Under the pieces are notes generated by a model, which saw only the letters and a list, made by a program, of their open reading frames with translations, searched no databases and was not told where the DNA came from. From assembly GCF_900107975.1 (NCBI RefSeq), contig NZ_FNVF01000014.1, positions 1-64,000 on the forward strand: a DNA stretch of 64,000 nucleotides. Reading direction: 5' to 3'. This stretch comes from Paenibacillus sp. UNC499MF. GTDB taxonomy: Bacteria; Bacillota; Bacilli; Paenibacillales; NBRC-103111. The stretch's first letter is position 1; each line of letters begins with the position of its first letter. Below, in pieces: positions 56,465 to 64,000 of this stretch. Both the position numbers and the translations under genes were made by a program.

Positions 56465-56676
56465 GGGTTGACCACCGTCATGTGACGCCGAGCACCGTGT
56501 GGTGCGAGGGGCAGGGACCGAACGGTTAACGGATGCCCGCAGTATGGCAGGAGTCCACCGATATCGCCTGCCGGGTGCCGGGTGGGGTGCCGACGCGTGG
56601 TGCGGAGTGCGTGAGGGAGCGACCGCATAGGAAGCTTAAGTACCTCGCTCAGAATCAGATAAGAACAGCATGTCGC
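56465..56676. other. GC-rich intergenic stretch without a gene
   Basis: About 210 bases between the chemotaxis receptor and the following terminator. It is rich in GTG/CCG words with short imperfect repeats (GAGCACCGTGTGGTGCGAGG, GGGTGCCGGGTGGGGTGCCG). No credible coding sequence or RNA signature was seen. Confidence 0.35.
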
Positions 56677-56708
56677 AAAAAAGAGGCCTGCAGGGGCCTC
56701 TTTTTTTT
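56677..56708. terminator. Bidirectional terminator between mcp and the ABC-F gene
   Basis: AAAAAAGAGGCC and GGCCTCTTTTTT with a TGCAGG loop. A- and T-runs on both sides serve both convergent genes. Confidence 0.9.
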
Positions 56709-56750
56709 GTATGTTATTGTTTTGGAAGCAGCCGGTCAAGCCGCAAGTGT

Positions 56751-58706
56751 CTAACCCACAAGAGTCTCCCATTCCTCGTAACATGCCTGCAGGCTTCCCT
56801 TTTTCTGCTCGATGAGGGTGTTCTTCTCCTGGACAAGCACATAATCGTTGTAAACGGCCGGGTCCGCCAGTTCCTCCTCGAGAGCGGTCACTTCCTCTTC
56901 CAGCCGGGCGATATCCTGCTCAAGCTGCTCGACCCGCCGCTGACGGTTGCGTTCTTCCCGCTTGGCCTGCTTATCCGCTTCGTAAGACGAAGGTTTATCC
57001 GCCTGCTGCGCCGCGGAAGACGCAGCGGATGCCTTGGACTTGCTGTCACGGGCCGCCTGTTCGCGGATACGCTCGGCCTCCATTTCGGCAAGCTCAGCTT
57101 TTTTCTCGAGATAGTCGTCGTAGTTGCCGAGATAATGGGTCACGCCGTGGCGCTCCAGTTCCAGCATGCTTTCCGCCATTTTGTTCAGGAAATAACGGTC
57201 ATGGGAAATGAAGAGCAGGGTGCCTTCGTAATCGAGCAGAGCCGATTCGAGCACTTCCTTGCTGTACAAGTCCAGATGGTTGGTCGGCTCATCGAGTATG
57301 AGCATATTCGCATTCAGCAGCATAAGCTTGGCGAGCGCCACGCGCGCCTTCTCGCCGCCGCTTAGGGATGAGATTTTTTTGAACACATCCTCGCCGCTGA
57401 AAAGAAAGTTGCCCAGCACGGAGCGGATGCGCGCTTCTTCTATAGTAGGAAACGTATCCCAGACCTCTTCCAGGATCGTTTTCTGCGGATTCAGCGTTGT
57501 CTGTTCCTGATCATAGTAGCCGATCTTGACATTGGTCCCCCAACGGATGGTGCCGGTATCGGGGGACAGCCTGCCGATCAGGGTTTTCAGCAGCGTCGTT
57601 TTGCCGATTCCGTTGGGGCCGATCAGGGCAGCCGTTTCGCCGCGCCGCAGCTCAAACGAGACGGAATCGAGAAGGCGTTTGCCTTCGCCCACGGAAAGCG
57701 CCAGATCCCTCACCTGCAAAACTTCCTTGCCGGATGTCTGATCGATCTGGAAGGAGAAGCTGGCGCGTTTGAGATCGCCGAGCGGCTTGTCGATCCGTTC
57801 CATCCGCTCCAGCGCTTTGCGCCGGCTCTGCGCGCGTTTGGTCGTGGTGGCGCGGACGATATTTTTCTGCACGAAGTCTTCCATGCGGGAAATCTCTTCC
57901 TGCTGCTTCTCAAACTGCTTCATGCGGATTTCGTAGTCCGCTTCCTTCAGTTCGACGAAGCGGGAATAGTTGCCCGTGTAACGCTTGGAGGACGTCCGTT
58001 CGATTTCGTAGATCGCCGTAACGAGCGAGTCGAGGAAGTAGCGGTCGTGGGATACGACCAGAATAGCGCCGGGATACCCGCGCAGGTAGGACTCCAGCCA
58101 CGTCAGCGTGCGGATGTCCAGATGGTTGGTCGGCTCGTCGAGAAGAAGCAGGTCCGGCTCTTCCAGAAGCATTTTGGCGAGCGCGAGACGGGTTTTCTGC
58201 CCGCCGCTCAGCGTCTGGATGAGCGTATCGGGCGGAAACTCGCCGAATCCCATGCCGTGAAGAATACCGCGTATTCTGGCTTCGATCTCGTACCCGCCCT
58301 GCTCACGGAACCACTCGGATCTGGTAGAATACCGGTTCATCGTATCCTCGTACGCCTTGGCGTTATCGATCAGCTTCGGATCCGCCATCTGCTGTTCCAG
58401 CTCGCGCAGTTCTCTCTCGACGGCATAGAGCGCCGTAAAGACCGTGCGCATTTCTTCGGCGATCGTTTTGTCCGTCTGCAGGCCGCCGTTCTGGCGGAGA
58501 TAGCCGATTCTGGTTTCTTTGGCTTTAAAAATGTCGCCCTCATCGTAAGAAAGATCGCCCGCGATAATTTGCAGGAGAGTCGATTTGCCGGCTCCGTTCA
58601 CACCGACGAGTCCGATTCTTTCGCGGTCTTCGATTTGCAGGGATATGTTAGAAAGCACGGACGAGGTGCCGTAGCTTTTACCGATTCCGTTCACTTGGAG
58701 AAGCAT
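56751..58706 (-). CDS. ABC-F family ATPase (YdiF-like)
   Basis: 651 residues with two nucleotide-binding domains and no membrane segment. Walker A motifs are GVNGAGKST (about 36) and GPNGIGKTT (about 360). Signatures LSGGQKTR and LSGGEKAR, and Walker B LLLLDEPTNHLD and MLILDEPTNHLD, are complete. The charged linker between domains (about 245-310) is the ABC-F P-site tRNA-interaction motif, and a C-terminal coiled coil (about 540-650) follows. ABC-F proteins act on the ribosome in translation and sometimes antibiotic protection. It corresponds to B. subtilis ydiF, next to tsaD there; here it is on the opposite strand, 13 kb away. Confidence 0.93.
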   Translation of the reverse strand: MLLQVNGIGKSYGTSSVLSNISLQIEDRERIGLVGVNGAGKSTLLQIIAGDLSYDEGDIFKAKETRIGYLRQNGGLQTDKTIAEEMRTVFTALYAVERELRELEQQMADPKLIDNAKAYEDTMNRYSTRSEWFREQGGYEIEARIRGILHGMGFGEFPPDTLIQTLSGGQKTRLALAKMLLEEPDLLLLDEPTNHLDIRTLTWLESYLRGYPGAILVVSHDRYFLDSLVTAIYEIERTSSKRYTGNYSRFVELKEADYEIRMKQFEKQQEEISRMEDFVQKNIVRATTTKRAQSRRKALERMERIDKPLGDLKRASFSFQIDQTSGKEVLQVRDLALSVGEGKRLLDSVSFELRRGETAALIGPNGIGKTTLLKTLIGRLSPDTGTIRWGTNVKIGYYDQEQTTLNPQKTILEEVWDTFPTIEEARIRSVLGNFLFSGEDVFKKISSLSGGEKARVALAKLMLLNANMLILDEPTNHLDLYSKEVLESALLDYEGTLLFISHDRYFLNKMAESMLELERHGVTHYLGNYDDYLEKKAELAEMEAERIREQAARDSKSKASAASSAAQQADKPSSYEADKQAKREERNRQRRVEQLEQDIARLEEEVTALEEELADPAVYNDYVLVQEKNTLIEQKKGSLQACYEEWETLVG

Positions 58707-58872
58707 CTTTCGTTATTACCTCCATGATTCCACAATTTTCTTCATTGTACGGCTGTTTAGTTAAGCCGGGCAAATACTCCGGCGGAATTTCTGCAAGTGG
58801 GTTCTGCCGCGGTTAAGAAAGGCTCTTTTTAGTGTACAGGAAAAACGCCCTCAGGAAAACTGAACACATTTT

Positions 58873-58901
58873 TTTCAAACTTCCCGGCAATGTGATAAAA
58901 T
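58873..58901 (+). promoter_or_regulatory. Candidate promoter of the cyclo-ligase-moaC-tat gene series
   Basis: TTTCAA, a 17-base spacer and TAAAAT lie about 130 bases before the cyclo-ligase gene. The leader from there to 59035 is C-rich, with no recognised riboswitch. The whole 58707-59035 gap holds no gene. Confidence 0.5.
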
Positions 58902-59035
58902 AATGTAAACTACTGTCTGCACGTGCCTACTATATAAAGAAGGTCCTTTGCCCCGCAGGCAGACAACCATCTGCGAAATTCCGCCAATCAGTCCAAACTA
59001 ACAGCCCCAGCCGGAAAGAGGTTGCAGCTTTATAC

Positions 59036-59875
59036 ATGAATAACACCGACAAAAAAGAACTCCGCCGGCGCATCGAAAGGCTCCGCTCGGCATTAACGCC
59101 TGAAGAGAGAGCGGGCCGGGAACGCCGGATCAACGAAAGATTGACAGCCTGGCTGAAAGGCGTAATCGCCGGCCGGAACCTTTCACCGGGTGCCTTCGCC
59201 GGTGCCCTGCCTGCCCCGGCAAAAAGGCCGGAAGACACGGCCCGCTTGGAAGGAGCCTGTCCGGAAGACGGAGCTTCCGGCATACGATTACCTGCGAACC
59301 GGGAAATAGCGGGAAGCTTCGGTACATCCGGGGCTCCGGATATCCCGATTGTTCTTGCGTATGTTCCCTTTCGCACGGAATGCCGGATTCACGAAACCGT
59401 CGAAGCCTGCTGGGAAGCGGGCATCCGCGTTTACGCGCCTCGTTCGCTGCATGTGACGAGAGAGCTGCTTTTTCACGAAATAAGGCGATGGGAAGATCTG
59501 CAGGAAGGGATGCACGGCATCATGGAGCCGGACCCTCTGAGCCCGGCTTTGGAGGATCCCCTTGCCGCTTCAGCCGTTCTCGTGCCGGGGCTTGCTTTCG
59601 ACACCGCTTGCGGAAGGCTCGGTTACGGGGGCGGCTACTACGACCGCTTTCTCCAAAAGCTGTTGACAACCGCCAGGGAGGAAGGACGGGCTGCGCCTTT
59701 TTTTGCGGCCGCGGCTTTTGACGTGCAGCTTGTGGAGCACCTTCCCGTGGAACCGCACGATATCCGTCTGGACGTGCTGATTACGGAGAGCGCCGCATAT
59801 AACCCGGGATCCGGCAGCGGACCGGAAGAGGGGAGAGGATCGGATGGAGCATCCGGACAAACTGACTCATTTTAA
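59036..59875 (+). CDS. 5-formyltetrahydrofolate cyclo-ligase, with an insertion
   Basis: 279 residues, about 90 longer than usual (B. subtilis YqgN is about 187). The N-terminal helix [20 protein letters not shown], the [21 protein letters not shown] block and the ATP/folate site [14 protein letters not shown] identify MTHFS. A Gly/Ala/Pro-rich stretch (about 42-100, [20 protein letters not shown] onward) and a Gly/Ser-rich tail are extra. It converts 5-formyl-THF to 5,10-methenyl-THF using ATP. Start ATG 59036 has AAAGAGG nearby. Its 3' end overlaps moaC by 32 bases. In this part of the chromosome several genes carry such insertions. Confidence 0.9.
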   Translation: MNNTDKKELRRRIERLRSALTPEERAGRERRINERLTAWLKGVIAGRNLSPGAFAGALPAPAKRPEDTARLEGACPEDGASGIRLPANREIAGSFGTSGAPDIPIVLAYVPFRTECRIHETVEACWEAGIRVYAPRSLHVTRELLFHEIRRWEDLQEGMHGIMEPDPLSPALEDPLAASAVLVPGLAFDTACGRLGYGGGYYDRFLQKLLTTAREEGRAAPFFAAAAFDVQLVEHLPVEPHDIRLDVLITESAAYNPGSGSGPEEGRGSDGASGQTDSF

Positions 59876-60338
59876 TGAACAAGGCCGGGCCAGAATGGTC
59901 GACATCAGCGAAAAGAAGGAGACCAGACGGACCGCCGTTGCCCGTACCAGCGTCACGATGCTGCCGGACACGCTGCTGCGTATCCGGGAAGGCCGTCTCG
60001 CCAAAGGCGATGTGCTCGCTGTCGCCCAGGTGGCGGGCATCATGGCGGCGAAGAAAACCGCCGACTGGATTCCGATGTGTCATCCGCTTGCGCTGTCCGG
60101 AGTGGATATCCGCTTTATTTACGAAAGCGGGACGGAGCTCGGCATCGAAGCCGAAGTGCGCACAACCGGGCCTACGGGCGTGGAAATGGAGGCGCTGACG
60201 GCCGTATCCGCCGCGGCCCTGACCGTGTATGATATGTGCAAAGCCCTCCAGAAGGACATGGTGATCGGGCCTACGATGCTCGTATCCAAAACCGGCGGTA
60301 AAAATGGAGATTTTCACAGATTTGATACCCATTCTTAA
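59844..60338 (+). CDS. moaC: Cyclic pyranopterin monophosphate synthase MoaC
   Basis: 164 residues. [27 protein letters not shown] is the conserved start. The active-site region [16 protein letters not shown] (about 73-88) and the later [31 protein letters not shown] follow. With MoaA it makes the first pterin of molybdenum-cofactor synthesis. ATG 59844 lies inside the end of the cyclo-ligase gene and is preceded by GGGGAGAGG. In B. subtilis moaC sits in the same place before rex-tatAy; no rex is found here. Confidence 0.95.
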   Translation: MEHPDKLTHFNEQGRARMVDISEKKETRRTAVARTSVTMLPDTLLRIREGRLAKGDVLAVAQVAGIMAAKKTADWIPMCHPLALSGVDIRFIYESGTELGIEAEVRTTGPTGVEMEALTAVSAAALTVYDMCKALQKDMVIGPTMLVSKTGGKNGDFHRFDTHS

Positions 60339-60374
60339 TCAAATTTTGTTACAGTAGAGGAAGAGGTGAGAGGA

Positions 60375-60875
60375 ATGCGCTGGAAAGTTGCGATTCTAAC
60401 TGCCAGTGACCGCGGATCCAGAGGAGAACGGGAAGATACGAGCGCTCAAGTCATCCGCGAGCTGGTAGAGGAAGAGATTCAAGGAGATATCATTGAATAC
60501 CGCGTCGTACCGGATGAAATGGACGAAATTATGGCGGCTCTTATAGAAATGACCGACTACTTTCAGGCGGATCTCATCTTGACGACAGGCGGAACGGGCC
60601 TCGCCGCCCGGGACGTTACCCCGGAAGCGACCTTGAGCGTCATCGACCGTTCGGCGCCCGGCTTTGCCGAAGCCATGCGGATGAAATCGATCGAGAAGTC
60701 TCCCCGGGCTATGCTTTCCCGGGCTGTGACCGGAATCCGGGGCTCTACGCTGATCATCAACCTGCCTGGAAGCCCGAAGGGTGTCCATGAAAGTCTCATG
60801 GCCATTATTGACGTGCTTCCTCATGCCTTGTCGATTCTGACGGGCCGGGAGCAGGAGCATGCGGATGAAAGCTGA
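60375..60875 (+). CDS. MogA/MoaB family molybdenum cofactor protein
   Basis: 166 residues from ATG 60375, which has GAGGTGAGAGG upstream; a GTG at 60366 is possible. It has the MoCF-biosynthesis fold: VAILTASDRGSRGEREDTSA at the start, ILTTGGTGLAARDVTPEAT (about 75-93), then LIINLPGSPKGVHESL. It adenylates molybdopterin before metal insertion. It overlaps the next, MoeA-like gene by 17 bases and follows moaC, giving a compact cofactor operon. Confidence 0.92.
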   Translation: MRWKVAILTASDRGSRGEREDTSAQVIRELVEEEIQGDIIEYRVVPDEMDEIMAALIEMTDYFQADLILTTGGTGLAARDVTPEATLSVIDRSAPGFAEAMRMKSIEKSPRAMLSRAVTGIRGSTLIINLPGSPKGVHESLMAIIDVLPHALSILTGREQEHADES

Positions 60876-62049
60876 CTCCATGCTTCGTGAGTTGAAAGTG
60901 GAGGATGCGATCGGTCTGGTCCTCGCTCACGACTTGACCCGGATTATCCCGGGGGAGTTCAAAGGCCGCTTGTTCCGTAAAGGCCACCAGATTGCGGAAG
61001 AGGATATTCCCGATTTGCTGAGCATCGGCAAGGAGCATATTTACGTGCTGGAGCTTGTCGAAGGCTACCTTCACGAGGACGAGGCGGCTCTCCGTCTGGC
61101 GAATGCCGTGCGGGGAGCGAATACGGACAAGACGGAACCGCATGAAGGCAAAGTGACCCTGAAATCGGCGATTCACGGCCTGGCCAAGATCGACAAAGCG
61201 TTTGTCGATCAGGTCAACGGCATGGGCCGTATCGTGATGTCGACCATCCGCACGAACACGGTCGTACAACCCGGGCAAGCTCTGGCCGGCACCCGGGTCA
61301 TTCCGCTCGTCATCGAGGAGGAGCCCGTCGCCCGCGTGGAGCGGCTGGCTGCGCTGCGAAGAAGCGGCGGGACCTTGCACGCGGACGCCGGGAGCTTGGA
61401 GCCGCAGAGCGGCGGACCGGCCGTTGACGCGGCGAGGGCGACGCTCCCGGCAGAGGCCGGCCCGCTTGCCCCGACGCCGGTTCCGGCGGTCAACAGCGCG
61501 GCTCGCGATGCTGCCGTCCGGCGTGAAGAGGCTCCGGCGGCAGCGGCGGGGCTTGTCGCCGTGAAGCCGTTCCGCAGCCTCCGGGTGGGGTTGATTACCA
61601 CCGGCAGCGAAGTGTTCAAGGGCCGAATCCGGGACAAATTCGGCCCTGCCGTGCGAGCCAAAGTCGAAGCGCTTGGCTCGCGGGTGATCGACCAGCGGTT
61701 CACGCCGGACGACATGGATGCGATCGTGGCCGAGATCCGGCATTTCCTCGGACTCGGCGCGGATCTCATCCTGGTCACCGGCGGCATGTCGGTCGATCCC
61801 GACGACCGCACGCCCGGGGCGATATCCCGGGCGGGCGCCCGCATCGTCAGCTACGGGACGCCGATGCTGCCCGGCTCGATGCTGATGATGGCTTATATCG
61901 GCAGCGTCCCCGTAATGGGACTGCCGGGCTGCGTGATGCACGACCCGTACACGTCTTTCGACGTGCTTCTTCCCCGGATATGCGCAGGGGAAGAGATTTT
62001 CCGCGAAGACATTACGGAGATGGGCTACGGCGGCCTGCTGGGCTGCTGA
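60859..62049 (+). CDS. MoeA-like molybdopterin-binding protein
   Basis: 396 residues. The N-terminal part (about 1-165) has MoeA domain character (DAIGLVLAHDLTRIIPGEFKGRLFRKGHQI). The C-terminal MoCF-binding domain (about 235-370) has VGLITTGSEVFKGRIRDKFGP, LVTGGMSVDPDDRTPGAI and GSVPVMGLPGCVMHDPYTSFD. An Ala/Pro-rich linker (about 175-235) joins them. It is the variant found in Firmicutes operons, not canonical MoeA; it probably handles molybdopterin but its exact step is open. It has ATG starts at 60859 and 60865; the first is used here. tatA follows after 30 bases. Confidence 0.85.
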   Translation: MRMKADSMLRELKVEDAIGLVLAHDLTRIIPGEFKGRLFRKGHQIAEEDIPDLLSIGKEHIYVLELVEGYLHEDEAALRLANAVRGANTDKTEPHEGKVTLKSAIHGLAKIDKAFVDQVNGMGRIVMSTIRTNTVVQPGQALAGTRVIPLVIEEEPVARVERLAALRRSGGTLHADAGSLEPQSGGPAVDAARATLPAEAGPLAPTPVPAVNSAARDAAVRREEAPAAAAGLVAVKPFRSLRVGLITTGSEVFKGRIRDKFGPAVRAKVEALGSRVIDQRFTPDDMDAIVAEIRHFLGLGADLILVTGGMSVDPDDRTPGAISRAGARIVSYGTPMLPGSMLMMAYIGSVPVMGLPGCVMHDPYTSFDVLLPRICAGEEIFREDITEMGYGGLLGC

Positions 62050-62079
62050 TTACACATTTTGAAGGAGGAAACATTCCGG

Positions 62080-62382
62080 ATGTTCCAAAATATAGGCTTT
62101 ACCGAAATTTTGCTTGTTGCCGTCGTGTGCCTGCTGCTGTTCGGACCGAGCAAGCTTCCCGAGCTCGGGAGAGCTTTCGGACGCACCTTGAGCGAGTTCA
62201 AGAAGGGCGCGCGCGATATGATGTCCGACCATGACCAGGCGGACAAGAAAGCGGCCGAAATCAAATCCGCCGCCGCAGCGCCCGAAGAAGTGCCGGCGCC
62301 GGCCTCTTTAACGGAAGCCGCTCCCGCACCGTCGGTCAGTGAACGGGCGGTTTCGGACAATCCCCGTCGCCTTCCGGACTAA
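62080..62382 (+). CDS. tatA: Twin-arginine translocase subunit TatA
   Basis: 100 residues from ATG 62080, preceded by AAGGAGGAAAC. One N-terminal helix (IGFTEILLVAVVCLLLFGP) ends in the hinge FGPSKLPELGRAFGRTLSEFKKGAR, which is the TatA amphipathic helix. A disordered acidic/Ala-Pro tail follows. TatA oligomers form the passage for folded proteins. It is paired with tatC 43 bases on, the TatAy-TatCy position of B. subtilis. Molybdoenzymes are common Tat substrates, fitting the preceding genes. Confidence 0.93.
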   Translation: MFQNIGFTEILLVAVVCLLLFGPSKLPELGRAFGRTLSEFKKGARDMMSDHDQADKKAAEIKSAAAAPEEVPAPASLTEAAPAPSVSERAVSDNPRRLPD

Positions 62383-62425
62383 GGTTCCGGTTCAGTGAAG
62401 CTATACGTAGATAGGTTGGTGCTGC

Positions 62426-63181
62426 ATGGATAAAGAACAACCTTTGGTCGAGCATCTGGCGGAGCTGCGCAAGCGGATCTTCTGGGTGCTGGGAGTCCTG
62501 ATCATCGGCCTCGTCATCGGCCTTGTTTTCGCCAAGAACGTCATCCTTTTTCTGAAATCCGTGCCTCCCGCCGATAAAATCGCGTGGCATGTATTTTCGC
62601 CGTGGGACGCTCTCCGTTTATACATGAACTTCGGCTTCGTCGTCGCTCTGCTCATTACACTGCCGGTGATCCTTTACCACATCTGGGCGTTTGTAAGTCC
62701 GGGTCTCCGGGAAACCGAGCAGAAAGCTTCGATTCTCTACATTCCGGGAGCGGTCGTCCTGTTCCTGGCCGGTCTTGCTTTCGGCTATTTTGTCGTGTTT
62801 CCGATGGCTTTTTACTTTACGACGGCAATCAGCCGGTCCATGGGAATAACCGAGCTCTACGGGGCGGCCCAATATTTTTCGTTCATGTTTAACATCATTT
62901 TGCCGCTTTCGGTTCTTTTCGAACTGCCGATCGTGGTGATGTTTCTGACTAAACTGCGCATTCTGAATCCCAAAAGGCTGGCCAAAATGCGCCGGTACGC
63001 TTACATGGTTCTGGTCATTCTCTCGACCGTCATCACGCCGCCGGATGCGATCTCCGCTATTCTTGTGGCGCTGCCGATGATTGTGCTGTATGAGTTCAGC
63101 GTCTTGCTTTCGGGTTTTATTTATCGCAAACAGCTTGTCCAGGACGCGGCCTGGGAAGCGGAATACGGGGAACAAAAGTAA
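62426..63181 (+). CDS. tatC: Twin-arginine translocase subunit TatC
   Basis: 251 residues with six membrane helices. PLVEHLAELRKRIFW (residues 5-19) is the TatC N-terminal signature. FVSPGLRETEQKASIL and the FELPIVVMFLTKLRILNPKRLAKMRRYAYMVLVILSTVITPPD stretch follow. It recognises twin-arginine signal peptides. The ATG at 62426 has GGTTGGTGC rather than a strong ribosome site, so coupling to tatA may help. A terminator follows at once. Confidence 0.95.
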   Translation: MDKEQPLVEHLAELRKRIFWVLGVLIIGLVIGLVFAKNVILFLKSVPPADKIAWHVFSPWDALRLYMNFGFVVALLITLPVILYHIWAFVSPGLRETEQKASILYIPGAVVLFLAGLAFGYFVVFPMAFYFTTAISRSMGITELYGAAQYFSFMFNIILPLSVLFELPIVVMFLTKLRILNPKRLAKMRRYAYMVLVILSTVITPPDAISAILVALPMIVLYEFSVLLSGFIYRKQLVQDAAWEAEYGEQK

Positions 63182-63182
63182 C

Positions 63183-63209
63183 GGGCTGTCGGAAGACGGC
63201 CCTTTTTTT
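63183..63209 (+). terminator. Terminator after tatC
   Basis: GGGCTGTC and GACGGCCC with a GGAA loop, then seven T. The next 270 bases, to the groES promoter at 63480, hold no gene or RNA that I recognise. Confidence 0.88.
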
Positions 63210-63479
63210 ATCGGGATAGGCAAAGGGCGGCGCAGCGGACGGGGGAGCCCTTTGTAGGACAAGGCTCTGCCGGAAAATGCAGCATTTCCCTCGTCTTAAG
63301 ACAGCCTGCACCGCATAGGATACGAAGTTGGAACCGTTTTTTTCGCCCGGGTCCGGTAAAACTCTTTTACAGGAGGAATGAAATTCCGGCAGCCGGGGAA
63401 CAATGGGTGAGGCGTTTCCTTGGGAATGGCTTCCATTCTGCTTTTTGCGGCAAAAACAATAAAATTTAACAAAACCCAC

Positions 63480-63508
63480 TTGCAAAACGATGGCAAAATC
63501 ATTATCAT
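63480..63508 (+). promoter_or_regulatory. Sigma-A promoter of groES
   Basis: TTGCAA, a 17-base spacer and TATCAT lie just upstream of the CIRCE element, so the operator begins close to the predicted start site. Confidence 0.75.
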
Positions 63509-63519
63509 TAAAAGTGTTG

Positions 63520-63546
63520 TTAGCACTTAAGATGTTTGAGTGCTAA
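63520..63546. promoter_or_regulatory. CIRCE operator for HrcA
   Basis: TTAGCACTT, nine bases, then GAGTGCTAA. This is the inverted repeat bound by the heat-shock repressor HrcA, with one change (T for C at the ninth base of the left arm). It lies 50 bases before groES, where it is found throughout Firmicutes. Confidence 0.95.
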
Positions 63547-63596
63547 AATCTCGAAATCCATTGACTACAAACTAAACTGAAGGAGGCTATTTATCC

Positions 63597-63878
63597 ATGA
63601 TCAAACCGTTGGGTGATCGCGTTATCATTGAAGCCATTGCGAAAGAGGAGACGACTGCTAGTGGCATCGTGCTTCCGGACACAGCTAAAGAAAAGCCGCA
63701 GGAAGGCAAAGTTGTAGCAGTTGGAAGCGGCACGCTGAAAGACGGCGAGCGCGTTGAGCTGGAAGTTAAAGAAGGCGACCGCGTTATTTTCTCCAAATAC
63801 GCAGGGACTGAAGTGAAATACGAGGGCCGCGAGCTGTTGATTATGCGTGAGAGCGATATCCTCGCTATCTTAGCCTAA
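63597..63878 (+). CDS. groES: Co-chaperonin GroES
   Basis: 93 residues, full length. [43 protein letters not shown] is the conserved half, including the mobile loop ([10 protein letters not shown]). [26 protein letters not shown] closes the barrel. Seven copies cap the GroEL ring. The ATG follows GAAGGAGG. Expression is under HrcA through the CIRCE site. groEL must follow, but the window ends 122 bases later without it. Confidence 0.98.
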   Translation: MIKPLGDRVIIEAIAKEETTASGIVLPDTAKEKPQEGKVVAVGSGTLKDGERVELEVKEGDRVIFSKYAGTEVKYEGRELLIMRESDILAILA

Positions 63879-64000
63879 TTTAGCGGATTCACATACTTAA
63901 GCCACTCATTTGAATACTTACCGCCTGACGCTGCGGCCGAAGGCCGGTTATCGGAACCGATATAGATGCACGTGAAGAATAACATGCAAGCAGAATCAAC

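Noticed and set aside
58707-59035. Leader before the formyl-THF cyclo-ligase as a 6S RNA or folate riboswitch
   Set aside because: In proteobacteria 6S RNA lies beside this gene, but no 6S or THF-riboswitch core could be seen here.
63212-63479. Possible gene between tatC and groES
   Set aside because: Frames on both strands are short or start inside tatC, with no ribosome sites.

Overview
The window reads as chromosomal DNA from a spore-forming Firmicute of the Bacillales, most likely a Paenibacillus or close relative. The reasons are the gene order thiL-tsaE-tsaB-rimI-tsaD ... ABC-F ... moaC ... tatA-tatC-groES, which is the Bacillus ydi/gro order with changes; strong AGGAGG-type ribosome binding sites; T-box and c-di-AMP leaders; a HrcA/CIRCE site; a CcpA cre-like box; and a Ku/LigD-type end-joining set. 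Most of the window is GC-rich by eye, with two AT-richer stretches at about 32-38 kb and 43.5-48.7 kb. No tRNA, rRNA, CRISPR array or insertion sequence was recognised.

Layout. 0-2.4 kb: cstA-ybdD on the minus strand behind a promoter overlapped by a cre-like site. 2.5-11.1 kb: potassium uptake. Two consecutive c-di-AMP (ydaO) riboswitches, each followed by a terminator, lead a gene of unknown function, two tiny membrane peptides (the second is KdpF) and kdpABC. Then comes an unusual 784-residue protein made of two KdpD sensor halves with no histidine kinase. 11.5-14.3 kb: a sulfonate/taurine/nitrate-type ABC importer. 14.6-21.4 kb, mostly minus strand: a carotenoid-desaturase-like flavoprotein, a DUF2935 protein, an M23 peptidase-bactofilin pair, an MGDG-synthase-type glycosyltransferase, thymidine kinase and a YdcF-like protein. 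21.4-30.4 kb: gltB-gltD (glutamate synthase), a HAD phosphatase and a cardiolipin synthase.

31-38.9 kb: a split non-homologous end-joining set (LigD-type polymerase, stand-alone ATP-dependent ligase, Ku). Between polymerase and ligase lies a three-gene operon: NCS2 permease, gamma-glutamyltransferase-fold amidohydrolase and oxalate decarboxylase. It can be read as a path from an imported compound through oxamate to oxalate to formate and CO2. 39-43.5 kb: a small acidic protein, then thiL and the t6A tRNA-modification and ribosomal acetylation genes tsaE, tsaB, rimI and tsaD.

43.5-56.7 kb separates tsaD from the ABC-F gene, which are adjacent in Bacillus. It holds an AT-rich six-gene cassette (a secreted small protein, three membrane proteins sharing one motif at fixed spacing, an ABC ATPase and an extracytoplasmic protein), a macrolide phosphotransferase, leuA behind two tandem leucine T-boxes, a compact cluster of DnaA boxes, a neopullulanase-type amylase and a chemotaxis receptor. 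56.7-64 kb: the ABC-F ATPase, 5-formyl-THF cyclo-ligase, moaC, a MogA/MoaB protein, a MoeA-like protein, tatA-tatC, and groES under a CIRCE element; groEL presumably starts just beyond the end.

The best candidates for something little described are the AT-rich three-permease ABC cassette with its secreted partner, the kinase-less double KdpD sensor, and the permease-amidohydrolase-oxalate decarboxylase operon. All functions are inferred from the sequence alone.
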